DNA from: Glaciimonas sp.
Lineage (GTDB): Bacteria; Pseudomonadota; Gammaproteobacteria; Burkholderiales; Burkholderiaceae_D
Assembly: GCA_012927625.1 (NCBI GenBank)
Contig: JABBOV010000021.1
Span: 36,218 to 100,217, forward strand
Direction of reading: 5' to 3'
Length of the DNA stretch: 64,000 nt
This document shows positions 33,417 through 42,356 of this stretch, in pieces. A program made the position numbers and the translations under genes. Position 1 is the stretch's first letter, and each line of letters begins with the position of its first letter. The notes beneath the pieces are model-generated. The model searched no databases. It had not been told where the DNA came from and was given only the letters and a program-made list of their open reading frames with translations.

Positions 33417-33515
33417 TTGTAGGAAAAATACTTGATTTTTAAATTTCAATGCATTTCGAAGAAGACGCATTTATGTCCATTCGCATAAACCCTGAGTGTA
33501 ATTTTGGAGAAAAAA

Positions 33516-34109
33516 ATGATTAAAAACTTGCGTATCACACGGTTACTGACTTTGGGCTGTCTCGTCATGGGTCTTTGCCAGAGTGCATCGGCAGTTGAAA
33601 TTGCCGGTGTGAAAGTCGATGAAACCGTACGCGTGGCGAACACGGAACTGAAGCTCAATGGAGCAGGGATTCGTGTCAAGGCCATCTTCAAGGTGTATGT
33701 GGCGGGACTATACCTGCCAACAAAAAAAACCACAGTGCCTGAAATCCTGGATCTTGCCGGCCCACGGCGACTGACTCTGGTAATGCTGCGCGAAGTCAGC
33801 AGCGAAGACTTCGGGCAGAGTTTCATGACCGGCTTGAATGCCAATTCGGACAAGGCCGAAAAATCGAAAATCGTTAACCAGACAGTCAAGATGGGCGAAA
33901 TTTTCGCCTCCATACCCTCGATTAAAAAAGGCGACACAATCACCTCCGACTGGGTGCCTGGTTCCGGCATGCTAATTCATGTCAACGGCAAACAAGTTGG
34001 TGAAGTTATACCTGGAATGGATTTCTATAATGCATACTTGAAAATCTGGCTAGGCGACAAGCCGGCTGACAGTTCGCTCAAGCAAAGCATGTTGGGCGGC
34101 AAAGCATAA
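33516..34109 (+). CDS. Exported chalcone-isomerase-like protein
   Basis: Periplasmic protein of the bacterial chalcone isomerase-like family; its physiological role is not known, and flavonoid chemistry should not be assumed. 197 residues, starting at the ATG 33516 with GGAG six bases upstream. A signal peptide covers about residues 1-25 with a likely cut after SASA. The mature part has the family segments VRVKAIFKVYVAGLYLP and LVMLREVSSEDFGQSF. It is followed by a REP palindrome and a decayed ybaN-like gene on the other strand. Confidence 0.85.
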   Translation: MIKNLRITRLLTLGCLVMGLCQSASAVEIAGVKVDETVRVANTELKLNGAGIRVKAIFKVYVAGLYLPTKKTTVPEILDLAGPRRLTLVMLREVSSEDFGQSFMTGLNANSDKAEKSKIVNQTVKMGEIFASIPSIKKGDTITSDWVPGSGMLIHVNGKQVGEVIPGMDFYNAYLKIWLGDKPADSSLKQSMLGGKA

Positions 34110-34113
34110 TTTC

Positions 34114-34169
34114 AGTAATGCGGGCCTCCGTGCCTGCATTGGGCTGCAGGCACGGAGGCCTGCACTACT
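34114..34169. repeat. REP-type palindrome (long form)
   Basis: Arms 34114-34138 and 34145-34169 are inverted copies with a few mismatches around a 6-base loop. It has the same size and layout as the element at 31691, with a CCTCCGTG core in place of CCTTTGTG. Confidence 0.8.
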
Positions 34170-34171
34170 CA

Positions 34172-34466
34172 TTACCGCAGTGTCTTTATGCGCAGGATTG
34201 CCAGATTGACCGCGACCCCAATCGCAACCAGAATCAGCTTTACGAATTCCCCGTCCACTCTGAAAATTGAGCATGTAAGTCTCCAGTATCCGATTGCTTA
34301 CCAACCAGCGATACATCCGTGGCGATCCCCTGAAATAGCAAGCCGAAGCAAGCAGCAGGAAAGGTGTAGTGGGTAATAGCGGTAGAAATACACCCAGAAT
34401 GGCGAGCACAACGGCGATGCTGCCCACAATATTGAGAATGATTTTAGTCAACGGGTTTGTTTTCAT
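34172..34466 (-). pseudogene. Decayed DUF454 (YbaN-like) inner-membrane protein
   Basis: The first frame reads MKTNPLTKIILNIVGSIAV followed by PLLPTTPFLLLASACYFRGSPRMYRWLV, the unmistakable DUF454 N-terminal half with its first membrane segment. After GRGIRK (about base 34235) the frame is lost. One base over, the sequence continues as LILVAIGVAVNLAILRIKTLR and a stop at 34172, which is the normal DUF454 C-terminal helix. The middle segment (roughly 25 residues between the two halves) also appears deleted. So there is both a deletion and a frameshift. As read, the translated frame runs on into the palindrome to 34050. A single-base sequencing error could explain the shift but not the missing middle. 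Confidence 0.75.
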
Positions 34467-34621
34467 GCCATCCTTGCGGCATCTCTTGTTACGTCTGCTA
34501 TGTTTCTTGTTGCGTCAATTACCGGCGGGCTTCATTGTAAGTGAGGCGCGACTTGTAAGGAATGGCCGGGAACGGACTAAAATACGCAAACGATAGCATC
34601 CAGAAAGAAAGCAACGCCATC

Positions 34622-35110
34622 ATGCCTGTCCGTGTGCAAACTGAAGATTTCGACCTGACCACTGAAGTCGGCCAGCTGCGCGTTGCCAACCCGAAAGTGG
34701 GCGCGGTGGTCGCTTTCGTCGGCACCGTGCGCGATTTGAATGAAGGCACAGATATTGCCGCCATGGAGCTTGAACATTATCCCGGCATGACCGAAAAGGC
34801 TCTGGAAGATATAGTGCAGCAGGCGCGCTCGCGTTGGGTGTTTTTCGATGCGCTGGTGATTCACCGAATCGGGCCTTTGATGCCGCTGGATCAGATCGTG
34901 CTCGTAGCGATTACTTCGGCACATCGCGGCGAGGCGTTTTCGGCCTGTGAATTCATCATGGATTATCTCAAAACCGCGGCGCCGTTCTGGAAGAAGGAAC
35001 AAACGCCAAGCGGCGCGCGTTGGGTGGATGCGCGCGAATCGGACGATCACGCGCTAGCGAAGTGGGGCATATCGTCTGCCAATGGCGCGCGCGGCACGCC
35101 ATTGGCGTAA
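34622..35110 (+). CDS. moaE: Molybdopterin synthase catalytic subunit MoaE
   Basis: Large subunit that, with MoaD, converts precursor Z to molybdopterin. The start at 34622 gives MPVRVQTEDFDL, as in other MoaE; the open frame upstream to 34562 is not conserved. 162 residues. Key segments: GAVVAFVGTVRD, LEHYPGMTEKAL, and IHRIGPLMPLDQIVLVAITSAHR. The catalytic Lys is in the conserved LKTAAPFWKKE. It is separated from moaD by four unrelated genes, although the two are normally adjacent. Confidence 0.94.
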   Translation: MPVRVQTEDFDLTTEVGQLRVANPKVGAVVAFVGTVRDLNEGTDIAAMELEHYPGMTEKALEDIVQQARSRWVFFDALVIHRIGPLMPLDQIVLVAITSAHRGEAFSACEFIMDYLKTAAPFWKKEQTPSGARWVDARESDDHALAKWGISSANGARGTPLA

Positions 35111-35122
35111 AGTGGTGCCGGA

Positions 35123-36754
35123 TCAAGCGGGGTCTATTTGTTCGACCCGGTTACGCCCCGATTCTTTGGCCTTGTAGAGGGCTTTGTCAGCCAGATCAAT
35201 GAGCGAATCAATGCTGTCGGTATCCGCCGTATAAATCGAGATTCCGGCTGAAAACGTTGCGGAAACAATGTCATCCTCAAGTTGAATTTTGATTGCGGCG
35301 AATCTGGAGCACCAGTGATTAGCGCGAATGAATGCCTGTTCTCGGCTGGTATTAGGCAACAAAACCAGGAATTCTTCCCCGCCCATACGAAATACATAAT
35401 CGCTTTGCCGGATGCTGTTTTGTAAGAAACTGGCGATGGTGTGCAACACCTGATCGCCAGCAACATGGCCGTAGGTATCGTTAAAATGCTTGAAGTGGTC
35501 AATGTCGATCATGACTGCCGCGAGCTGTCCTTTGCTACGCACAAATTCGGCTTCTAGCCCGATTTTCAATTCATCCAAAAAGCGCCGGTTGTGCAGGCCG
35601 GTCAAGACATCGCGAATCGCATCTTCGTGCAGTTGCTGTTGGAGCTGCAGATTGGTTTCGAGTTGTCCCTCCAGTTCGGCCATGGCATCGCGCAGCTTGA
35701 TTTCACCCAGTTTGCGATTCGTAATATCACGCAACATCAATAGCATTCCGACTTTTTTGCGCCAATGTGACAATGGCACTTTTTTTAGCTCGAAATGGCG
35801 TTCTGGATGCCCCAGAACGATATCAAACCGGTCTTTTGCACCTTGCTCCAGCAATGGCTGCAGCACATCATTGAGCATTGGAAATTGCTCTAAATGGCAG
35901 CCTACGGACACTTCCGGCATCCCTGGTAAATTGGCCGCAGCGCTGTTGTATTCCACGATACGGTGTTCCAGATCCAATACCAGCACCACATCCGGCACTG
36001 CGTCGAGCAAGACGGTGCGCGCTACCGGCAACAAGTCAAACAATTGATTGCGGCTGATGAGCCAATAAAAAACCAATGTCATAGGTAAAAAGCTGAGTGG
36101 CGTCGGATCAAGTCCGAACAACAGTACGGTATCGGTGATGTAGCCGATATTGGCGAGCCACGGGAATAGCATGGCTAACGCAAAACCAAGGTAGTGGCGA
36201 CGATAAACCGGACTCGCACGCGGCAGGGCATTGATAATTGCAACTATGCTCAATAGCATGAAAATATACAAATAGACTGTTGTGAGATAAAACCAAGGGC
36301 CGTGAATGTACAGTATCCGCAACCCGGTTTGGCTGATTTGCGCAGTAGTCTCGGTGTACATCAGATGATGCAATGGGTTTGTGATGGCAATGACACAGGT
36401 CGCGAGTGGCATTCCCAGCAGAATCAGTCGCCAATAAACGCGCAGGGGTTTCACATTGCCGCTGACATATATCCAGATAAACCATGCCCAGAATGTCGGC
36501 GCGGCAACCATGCCGGGCCACGCCAGCGCGGCCCACATTATTTTTTTTGACGGTAGCACTGCGAAGTTTTCGAGTGCGGCTGCCGCGGCCCACCAGGCGG
36601 CCGCCAGCAACATCCCCATGAAACTGCCGCGTCCTGGAAACGGCTGTAGTTGCTTGGTGCGCAAGGCAACGAAGACAGTGACGACGACGACGGCCAGCAG
36701 CAGGATAGCGGCGGTTGGAGTGCCTTCAGGCTTGAATGGGATGAATGCAAGCAT
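35123..36754 (-). CDS. Membrane-bound PAS-GGDEF diguanylate cyclase
   Basis: Synthesises the second messenger c-di-GMP. 543 residues: an N-terminal membrane block of about seven helices (residues 12-235, resembling the histidine-kinase 7TM sensor domain), a PAS domain (about 245-355), a short coiled coil and a C-terminal GGDEF domain from about 375. The active-site motif is GGEEF, and an inhibitory RxxD site (RQSD) lies five residues upstream of it, so product feedback is expected. DVLTGLHNRRFLDE marks the start of the cyclase domain. Not in an operon; the sensed signal is unknown. Confidence 0.92.
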   Translation of the reverse strand: MLAFIPFKPEGTPTAAILLLAVVVVTVFVALRTKQLQPFPGRGSFMGMLLAAAWWAAAAALENFAVLPSKKIMWAALAWPGMVAAPTFWAWFIWIYVSGNVKPLRVYWRLILLGMPLATCVIAITNPLHHLMYTETTAQISQTGLRILYIHGPWFYLTTVYLYIFMLLSIVAIINALPRASPVYRRHYLGFALAMLFPWLANIGYITDTVLLFGLDPTPLSFLPMTLVFYWLISRNQLFDLLPVARTVLLDAVPDVVLVLDLEHRIVEYNSAAANLPGMPEVSVGCHLEQFPMLNDVLQPLLEQGAKDRFDIVLGHPERHFELKKVPLSHWRKKVGMLLMLRDITNRKLGEIKLRDAMAELEGQLETNLQLQQQLHEDAIRDVLTGLHNRRFLDELKIGLEAEFVRSKGQLAAVMIDIDHFKHFNDTYGHVAGDQVLHTIASFLQNSIRQSDYVFRMGGEEFLVLLPNTSREQAFIRANHWCSRFAAIKIQLEDDIVSATFSAGISIYTADTDSIDSLIDLADKALYKAKESGRNRVEQIDPA

Positions 36755-37246
36755 CTGGTTTGTCGTGAGTTTTTTGCATGTTGGAGCCTAACTGTTGCAT
36801 CGGAGCAAGGTATGACAGTAAAACTCTTGAATTACTCCCGGGGAAATAAATATAACTTGATTTGCAATGTCAAATGCGTTGATCGAAGCGCAGTTAATTT
36901 TGGACGATTTTTTTAAGATATAAAAAAATATGGAGTATAGTAAAATTTATCAATATTTATATGCGTAAAAATATATTGTATGTAGGAGTATATGTTTTTT
37001 CTGTAGTAATAGTGGTTCTAACTTGTAACAAGTTACTTACAAAAAATACGCCATCTGGCAGAATTCAGGATGACGAATTGATAGTTCTATTGCATTATTT
37101 TGCGGGTTTTGTAGCTGATTTTTTGCAGGTCTGACAACAGCAAGGGGTCTTGCGACTGCGTACAATCAGTGGGTAGGGCCATGCTGACGGGCATCATGCA
37201 TCATCCCGACGGAATGATTTGCTGCAATTCCGATATTTGGTTGCTT
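36755..37246. other. AT-rich intergenic region
   Basis: No gene recognised. The left part (about 36850-37080) is strikingly AT-rich and includes the palindrome ACTTGTAACAAGT (37020-37032). Promoter-like AT stretches occur on both strands, but I cannot assign them. Confidence 0.55.
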
Positions 37247-37390
37247 TTAACAAGCTTGCGTGAATGGCAGCTTCATCACCTGCAAAGTAGGATGCGTGAT
37301 TTCGAAGCGCTTTTGCAACAGATCAGTCGCGTGCTTTAGAAACACCTCATCAGGATTGCCTGCGGTATCACCAGGTGCGCGATTTCTGCC
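37247..37390 (-). pseudogene. C-terminal remnant of a cation diffusion facilitator (CzcD-like) gene
   Basis: A minus-strand frame ending at the stop 37247-37249 reads ...NPDEVFLKHATDLLQKRF, then EITHPTLQVMKLPFTQAC. This resembles the last 40 residues of CDF metal exporters, where a helix is followed by F-x-I-x-H-x-TLQ-[IVM]. No start codon or upstream membrane domain exists: the frame meets the mini-thioredoxin gene 12 bases upstream. The short length makes the family call moderate. Confidence 0.45.
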
Positions 37391-37402
37391 TTCTTGCAGT
37401 GC

Positions 37403-37642
37403 TCAGGCGTTAGCTGTGAGCCACTGTTCGATCTTGTCGCGGCTAGGCACGCCACCGGCATGCACCACCTTGCCATTGATCACCACGCCGGGCGTGCTCA
37501 TGATGCCGTAGTGCATGATGTCGCGTAATTCCTCTATTTTTTCCAATGTGACAGTGACACCTTTGGTTTGTGCAACTTGGTCGATTAATGCGATGGTTGC
37601 CTTGCAATTGGCGCAGCCCGTACCTAGTACCTTGATATTCAT
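37403..37642 (-). CDS. Small redox-active thioredoxin-fold protein
   Basis: 79-residue minimal thioredoxin-fold protein with the active-site motif GCANCK (CxxC at residues 10-13) and the cis-Pro loop STPGVVI. Such mini-thioredoxins are commonly encoded next to DUF318 permeases, as here with a 9-bp gap. Cytoplasmic; no signal peptide. The role, probably reduction of a cysteine-bound substrate or of the permease's own Cys pair, is inferred from context. Confidence 0.88.
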   Translation of the reverse strand: MNIKVLGTGCANCKATIALIDQVAQTKGVTVTLEKIEELRDIMHYGIMSTPGVVINGKVVHAGGVPSRDKIEQWLTANA

Positions 37643-37651
37643 AGAATTTCC

Positions 37652-38698
37652 TTAAAGAACAGTGTTGAAGACATAACCCACTAGCAGGATACCGGTGGCG
37701 ACAACGCCGACAAAAGTTGCGATCAATCGCACTTTCAATACTTTGCGCAGGATGACCATCTCGGGCAAGGACAGTGCGATCACACTCATCATGAAAGCCA
37801 GTACCGTGCCCAGTGCAGCACCCTTAGCCAGCAGCGCTTGCACGATTGGAATCACGCCTGCTGCGTTGGTGTACATGGGCACGCCGATAATCACCGCCAG
37901 CGGTACCGACCACCAGGCGTCCTTGCCCATGAAACTGGCCATGAAGTCCTGCGGCACATAGCCGTGAATGCCAGCGCCAATAGCAATCCCTGCCAGAATG
38001 TAAGGCCAGACCTTGCCAACAATCTCGCGTACTGAAACAAAACCGGCCTGCACCCGATCTGCCAGCGTGGTTTTACCTGCATCGAAAGACGCGGCGGTCT
38101 TGGGCATGTCGCGCACCCAGTCTTCCAGGTAAGCTTCCATCTTCAGGCGCCCAATGACCCAGCCCGACACGATGGCGACCGCCAGGCCTAAACCCAAATA
38201 CAAAATGGCCACCTTCCAGCCAAACATGCCGAACAGCAATGTGAGCGCCACCTCGTTGACCATTGGTGCCGATATCAAAAAAGAGAACGTCACGCCCAGC
38301 GGTACGCCTGCCTGCACGAAACCAATGAACAACGGTACGGCCGAGCAGGAGCAAAACGGCGTGACAATACCTAAGCTGGCTGCCATCACGTTCGCCACGC
38401 CCTCGGTGCGACCGGCCAGCAGTGCCCTGGTGCGCTCGGGCGTGAAGTAGCTGTTGACCATGCCCATGACAAAAACTACCCCGGTTAGCAGCATTAACAC
38501 CTTGGGCGTGTCATAGAAGAAAAATTGCAGCGCACCGCCCAGATGACTGGTCCGATCCACAGGCAGAGCCGCCACTACAGCTTCAGAGACGGGAGCCAGT
38601 GCTTGGTATAGACCCCACCAAATGGCAACTGCCAAGGCTAAAAAAACGATAGGCTGACGCGTCGGCCAGTGCTGAAGAGATTTGGTTGATGTGTTCAT
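37652..38698 (-). CDS. DUF318 (UPF0718/ArsP-like) permease
   Basis: Inner-membrane permease with about eight to ten hydrophobic helices. 348 residues from the ATG at 38698; an ATG at 38725 is also in frame, and neither has a clear Shine-Dalgarno. The family hallmark PFCSCSAVPLFIGF (about residues 115-128) carries the two conserved cysteines, and a second family segment is GVPMYTNAAGVIPIVQALL. Some family members (ArsP) export organoarsenicals, but the substrate here is not determined. It forms a cluster with the mini-thioredoxin and the sigma factor upstream. Confidence 0.88.
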   Translation of the reverse strand: MNTSTKSLQHWPTRQPIVFLALAVAIWWGLYQALAPVSEAVVAALPVDRTSHLGGALQFFFYDTPKVLMLLTGVVFVMGMVNSYFTPERTRALLAGRTEGVANVMAASLGIVTPFCSCSAVPLFIGFVQAGVPLGVTFSFLISAPMVNEVALTLLFGMFGWKVAILYLGLGLAVAIVSGWVIGRLKMEAYLEDWVRDMPKTAASFDAGKTTLADRVQAGFVSVREIVGKVWPYILAGIAIGAGIHGYVPQDFMASFMGKDAWWSVPLAVIIGVPMYTNAAGVIPIVQALLAKGAALGTVLAFMMSVIALSLPEMVILRKVLKVRLIATFVGVVATGILLVGYVFNTVL

Positions 38699-38802
38699 GT
38701 CTATGAAGACGCAAGAGCCACGCAAAAGATGCAGTGTTTTTGAAAAATTATTGCCTTACTAAAAACGATAGCCCGATCTCGGTAAAAAAATACGTATTCA
38801 GT

Positions 38803-39339
38803 TTAAGACAGAGGCGTATCACGTGGCACAAAGTCACTGACTCGACCAAACTCGTCAAACTGCAGTTGGCAGGCAGATGTCATTTGCTCGCGAAGTCGCT
38901 TTCGGGCCCGCTGAAGCCGGGATTTAGTCGCGCTCAGGCTTAAATCTTTGCGTTGCGCATACTCGGCATGAGACATGGCCTGGATGTCACAAAGCATGAT
39001 TGCATCGCAATCTTCTGCACTCAACTCAGACAAAACTCGGTACAAACAGGCGGTGAGATTGTCAACAGTCTCCGATTCAAAGGCTGGTGCTGGAATGTCT
39101 TCCGGCAATACAACGGTTTCACGCGCTACCCGCAGTCGGTCGGCCAGCATGTTGCGTGCCACCTCAAACAACCAGGCGCGGGCATTGTGAACCGAACAGA
39201 AACGGTCGCCCTGGCGTAATGCCTTCAAGAATAAATCCTGCAATACATCTTCCACGTCTGTGGTGGCTCCCAGGCGATGGCGCAACCAGCTTCTTATTTC
39301 AGGCGCATATAGCGACCATGCGGTTATCAAGCAATTCAT
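38803..39339 (-). CDS. ECF-type RNA polymerase sigma factor (SigZ-like)
   Basis: Alternative sigma factor with region 2 (about residues 8-75, DVEDVLQDLFLKALRQG) and region 4 (about 100-155, with an unusual IMLCDIQAMSHAEYAQ helix). I chose the ATG at 39339, which gives 178 residues and starts just before region 2; the frame continues open to 39492, but that N-terminus is Tyr/His-rich and would overlap the end of the LysR gene. No anti-sigma gene is adjacent. The permease and thioredoxin genes follow about 100 bp downstream on the same strand and are likely targets. Confidence 0.82.
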   Translation of the reverse strand: MNCLITAWSLYAPEIRSWLRHRLGATTDVEDVLQDLFLKALRQGDRFCSVHNARAWLFEVARNMLADRLRVARETVVLPEDIPAPAFESETVDNLTACLYRVLSELSAEDCDAIMLCDIQAMSHAEYAQRKDLSLSATKSRLQRARKRLREQMTSACQLQFDEFGRVSDFVPRDTPLS

Positions 39340-39476
39340 GGCTTTTTCATTATTTAAAATGTGGAGTATGTAATAAAACGTACGTTTTTCCGCATGTTTT
39401 ATATGAATATTAAAATAATACAGGCCGCAGTATAAATTTAATGTGCCGATGGGCGCCAATTGTCCAAAACCGCCAC

Positions 39477-40382
39477 TTAATGCTTTTGCCAATATTCTGC
39501 CTGTGCGTACACGTGCCGCAAAAAATCAATAAAAGCCCGGATGCGCAGCGGCATATGCTCGCGTTGCGCGAATACGGCGTAAATATCATTGCCCGCTGCG
39601 GCAAAATCGTCCAGCACCGTCACCAGCTGACCGGATGCCAGTGCGCTGCGCACTTCCCACATCGAACGCCACGCCAGACCGCGACCGGCCAGCGCCCAGT
39701 CGTGCAATACCTCGCCGTCATTACAGACCATATTGCCCGTCACTTTGAGCGTAATATCTTTGCTATTTTGGCGAAAAGTCCAGCCACGCTGGCTGCCATC
39801 GCTGGGCAGGATCAGGCAATTGTGTCTGGCCAAATCGTCGGGAATCTGCGGTGCGCCGTTTTTTTTGATGTAGTTTGGTGCCACCACCACCACGCGTTTA
39901 TTGTCGGCCAGCTTGACGCCGACCAGATTCGAATCGGCCAAAGTGGCAATCCGGATCGCGACATCGATCCCTTCGCCGATCAAATCGACCAGGCGGTCAT
40001 TCAGATTCAGATTCAATGCGACATCGCGATGCTCCGCTAGAAAAGAGGGCAGTAACGGCGCCACATGCATCCGGCCGAAACCGGCCGGTGCCGAAATGCT
40101 GAGGTGGCCGCTGGCGCGGGCGCTGCCGGCGGTGACGGCTGATTCGGCATCTTCCATGTCGGCCAGAATGCGCTGGCAATCTTCGAGAAAGGCGGCGCCT
40201 TCATTGGTGAGCGCGATTTTACGGGTGGTGCGCTGCAATAGCTTCACCCCAAGCCGTTTTTCCAGCGCATCGAGCCGCCGGCCTATCATTGCGGGGGCGA
40301 TGCCTTCAGCTCGGGCAGCTGCAGACAGGCTGCCACGGGTGGCCGCTTCGACAAAGGTGGAAATCTGTTTGAAATGATCCAT
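39477..40382 (-). CDS. LysR-family transcriptional regulator
   Basis: 301 residues with an N-terminal winged HTH (ISTFVEAATRGSLSAAARAE, then IGRRLDALEKRLGVKLLQRT) and a LysR substrate-binding domain from about residue 90. It belongs to the CrgA-like branch by eye. Divergent from aceB across 200 bp, so it is a likely regulator of malate synthase and the glyoxylate bypass; this is positional inference. The intergenic region is AT-rich around 40440-40500, where both promoters must lie. Confidence 0.92.
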   Translation of the reverse strand: MDHFKQISTFVEAATRGSLSAAARAEGIAPAMIGRRLDALEKRLGVKLLQRTTRKIALTNEGAAFLEDCQRILADMEDAESAVTAGSARASGHLSISAPAGFGRMHVAPLLPSFLAEHRDVALNLNLNDRLVDLIGEGIDVAIRIATLADSNLVGVKLADNKRVVVVAPNYIKKNGAPQIPDDLARHNCLILPSDGSQRGWTFRQNSKDITLKVTGNMVCNDGEVLHDWALAGRGLAWRSMWEVRSALASGQLVTVLDDFAAAGNDIYAVFAQREHMPLRIRAFIDFLRHVYAQAEYWQKH

Positions 40383-40582
40383 GACGTATGTGGCTGCCTG
40401 CCGGCTCCATATTTTGCTTGTGATTAAAACGCAATAATAAAGTGATAAATCATTTTGTTTGCATTGTTTTTATTTAATATACTAGATTCTAATCACATCG
40501 TAAAATCATCCATCGAGTCCGTTTTAAAGCATCTTGTCGTCAATCTCGACGCGCAACCGCAACCCACTACCAGGAGCACCAC

Positions 40583-42169
40583 ATGACAAAAATCACTTTG
40601 CCGGCCGGCATGGAAATCAAGGCCGAGATCGCACCAGGGTATGAACAAATTTTGACCACCGAAGCATTGGCGCTGGTAGCCAAGCTAACCCGCGCTTTTG
40701 AGCCGCGTCGCCAGGAGTTGCTGGCCGCGCGCAAAGTGCGGGCGCAACAGCTCGATAATGGGAAATTGCCGGATTTTTTGCCGGAAACCGCGCACATCCG
40801 CAACGGCGACTGGAAAATCGCGCCGATTCCAAAGGCCCTCGAATGCCGCCGCGTTGAAATTACCGGCCCGGTCGAGCGCAAGATGGTCATCAATGCGCTG
40901 AACTCCGGCGCTGACAGCTACATGACCGACTTCGAAGATTCGAACACGCCGAACTGGGAAAACCAGATCACCGGTCAGATCAACATGAAAGACGCGGTGC
41001 GCAAGACCATAGCGCTGGAACAAAACGGCAAGAGCTATAAGCTCAACGACAAAGTTGCCACGTTGGTGGTGCGCCCACGCGGTTGGCATTTGGACGAAAA
41101 GCATGTGCTGATTGACGGCAAGCGTATTTCCGGCGGGATTTTCGATTTCGCGATGTTCATGTTCCATAACGCCAAGGAACAACTGGCACGCGGCGCCGGC
41201 CCGTATTTCTACTTGCCGAAGCTGGAAAGCCACCTCGAAGCGCGCCTGTGGAACGACATCTTCGTGATGACGCAAAACGAGCTCGGCTTGCCACAAGGTA
41301 CGATCAAAGCCACCGTGCTGATCGAAACCATTCTGGCTGCATTCGAAATGGATGAAATCCTGTACGAATTGCGCGAACATTCAAGTGGGCTGAACGCCGG
41401 CCGTTGGGATTACATCTTTTCCTGCATCAAGAAGTTCAAGAACAACGCGGATTTCTGCCTGGCCGACCGCGCCAAGGTAACAATGACCGCGCCGTTCATG
41501 CGTTCCTACGCATTGTTGCTGCTGAAAACCTGCCACAAGCGCAACGCGCCAGCCATTGGCGGCATGGCAGCACTGATCCCGATCAAGAACGATCCGGCAA
41601 AGAACGATATCGCCATGGGCGGCGTGCGTGTGGACAAGGCGCGTGACGCTACCGACGGCTACGACGGCGGTTGGGTTGCCCATCCTGGACTGGTTGAACT
41701 ATCGATGACCGAATTCAAGAAGGTGCTGGGCGATAAGCTGAACCAGATCGAAAAACAGCGTCCAGACGTGAACATCACCGCCGCCGATTTGCTGAACTTC
41801 CAACCGGAAGCGCCAATCACCGAAGCCGGCTTGCGTTACAACATCAATGTCGGCATCCATTATCTCGGTGCATGGCTGTCAGGCAATGGTTGCGTACCAA
41901 TCCATAATTTGATGGAAGATGCTGCCACGGCAGAAATCAGCCGCTCGCAAGTCTGGCAATGGATTCGCTCCAGCAAGGGCGTACTGGAAGATGGCAGCAA
42001 AGTCAGCGCGGATATGGTGCGCAAGATGATTCCAGAAGAGCTGGTCAAAGTGAAAGAAATCGCCGGTAGCGGCCCGACTTACGACCGTGCTGCGCAAATT
42101 TTCGAAGAAATGTCGACTTCGGAAGATTTCGCTGAATTCCTGACCTTGCCGTTGTACGAGGAAATCTAA
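40583..42169 (+). CDS. aceB: Malate synthase A
   Basis: Condenses glyoxylate with acetyl-CoA to malate in the glyoxylate bypass. 528 residues, malate synthase A length. Conserved parts: the acidic loop DSYMTDFEDSNTPNWEN with catalytic Glu/Asp neighbours, LVVRPRGWHLDEKHV, and the catalytic C-terminal GGMAALIPIKNDP. The start at 40583 follows CCAGGAG. No isocitrate lyase gene lies next to it in the window. Two hairpins follow the stop. Confidence 0.97.
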   Translation: MTKITLPAGMEIKAEIAPGYEQILTTEALALVAKLTRAFEPRRQELLAARKVRAQQLDNGKLPDFLPETAHIRNGDWKIAPIPKALECRRVEITGPVERKMVINALNSGADSYMTDFEDSNTPNWENQITGQINMKDAVRKTIALEQNGKSYKLNDKVATLVVRPRGWHLDEKHVLIDGKRISGGIFDFAMFMFHNAKEQLARGAGPYFYLPKLESHLEARLWNDIFVMTQNELGLPQGTIKATVLIETILAAFEMDEILYELREHSSGLNAGRWDYIFSCIKKFKNNADFCLADRAKVTMTAPFMRSYALLLLKTCHKRNAPAIGGMAALIPIKNDPAKNDIAMGGVRVDKARDATDGYDGGWVAHPGLVELSMTEFKKVLGDKLNQIEKQRPDVNITAADLLNFQPEAPITEAGLRYNINVGIHYLGAWLSGNGCVPIHNLMEDAATAEISRSQVWQWIRSSKGVLEDGSKVSADMVRKMIPEELVKVKEIAGSGPTYDRAAQIFEEMSTSEDFAEFLTLPLYEEI

Positions 42170-42180
42170 AGGGTTTTGTC

Positions 42181-42209
42181 CGCATGACGCCGCAATTGGG
42201 CGTTATGCG
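42181..42209 (+). other. Hairpin after aceB
   Basis: CGCATGACGCC pairs with GGCGTTATGCG (one wobble) around a 7-base loop, directly after the aceB stop. It may stabilise the aceB mRNA end together with the second hairpin. Confidence 0.5.
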
Positions 42210-42230
42210 GCTGAAAATCTGCACTGCAAG

Positions 42231-42254
42231 AACAACCGGCTTTGGCCGGTTGTT
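42231..42254 (+). terminator. Probable terminator hairpin of aceB
   Basis: Ten-base arms AACAACCGGC and GCCGGTTGTT pair perfectly around the loop TTTG. There is no long T-run, only TGCATTATT, so termination efficiency is uncertain. Confidence 0.55.
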
Positions 42255-42356
42255 GCATTATTGGGCACGCCACGCGCTGCTTGGATCGGCTGTTGCGCTA
42301 CCATGCCAGTCTTGATTTCCCGACTATTTTTCTGCAAGTGCGATAGGTTAAAAAAA

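Noticed and set aside
34050..34466. An intact 138-residue protein on the minus strand
   Set aside because: The last 60 residues come from a frameshift into the REP palindrome and the end of another gene; the true family C-terminus is in the next frame.
37260..37511. Plus-strand 83-codon frame opposite the mini-thioredoxin
   Set aside because: Antisense to a recognised gene and to the CDF-like tail; no Shine-Dalgarno or motif.
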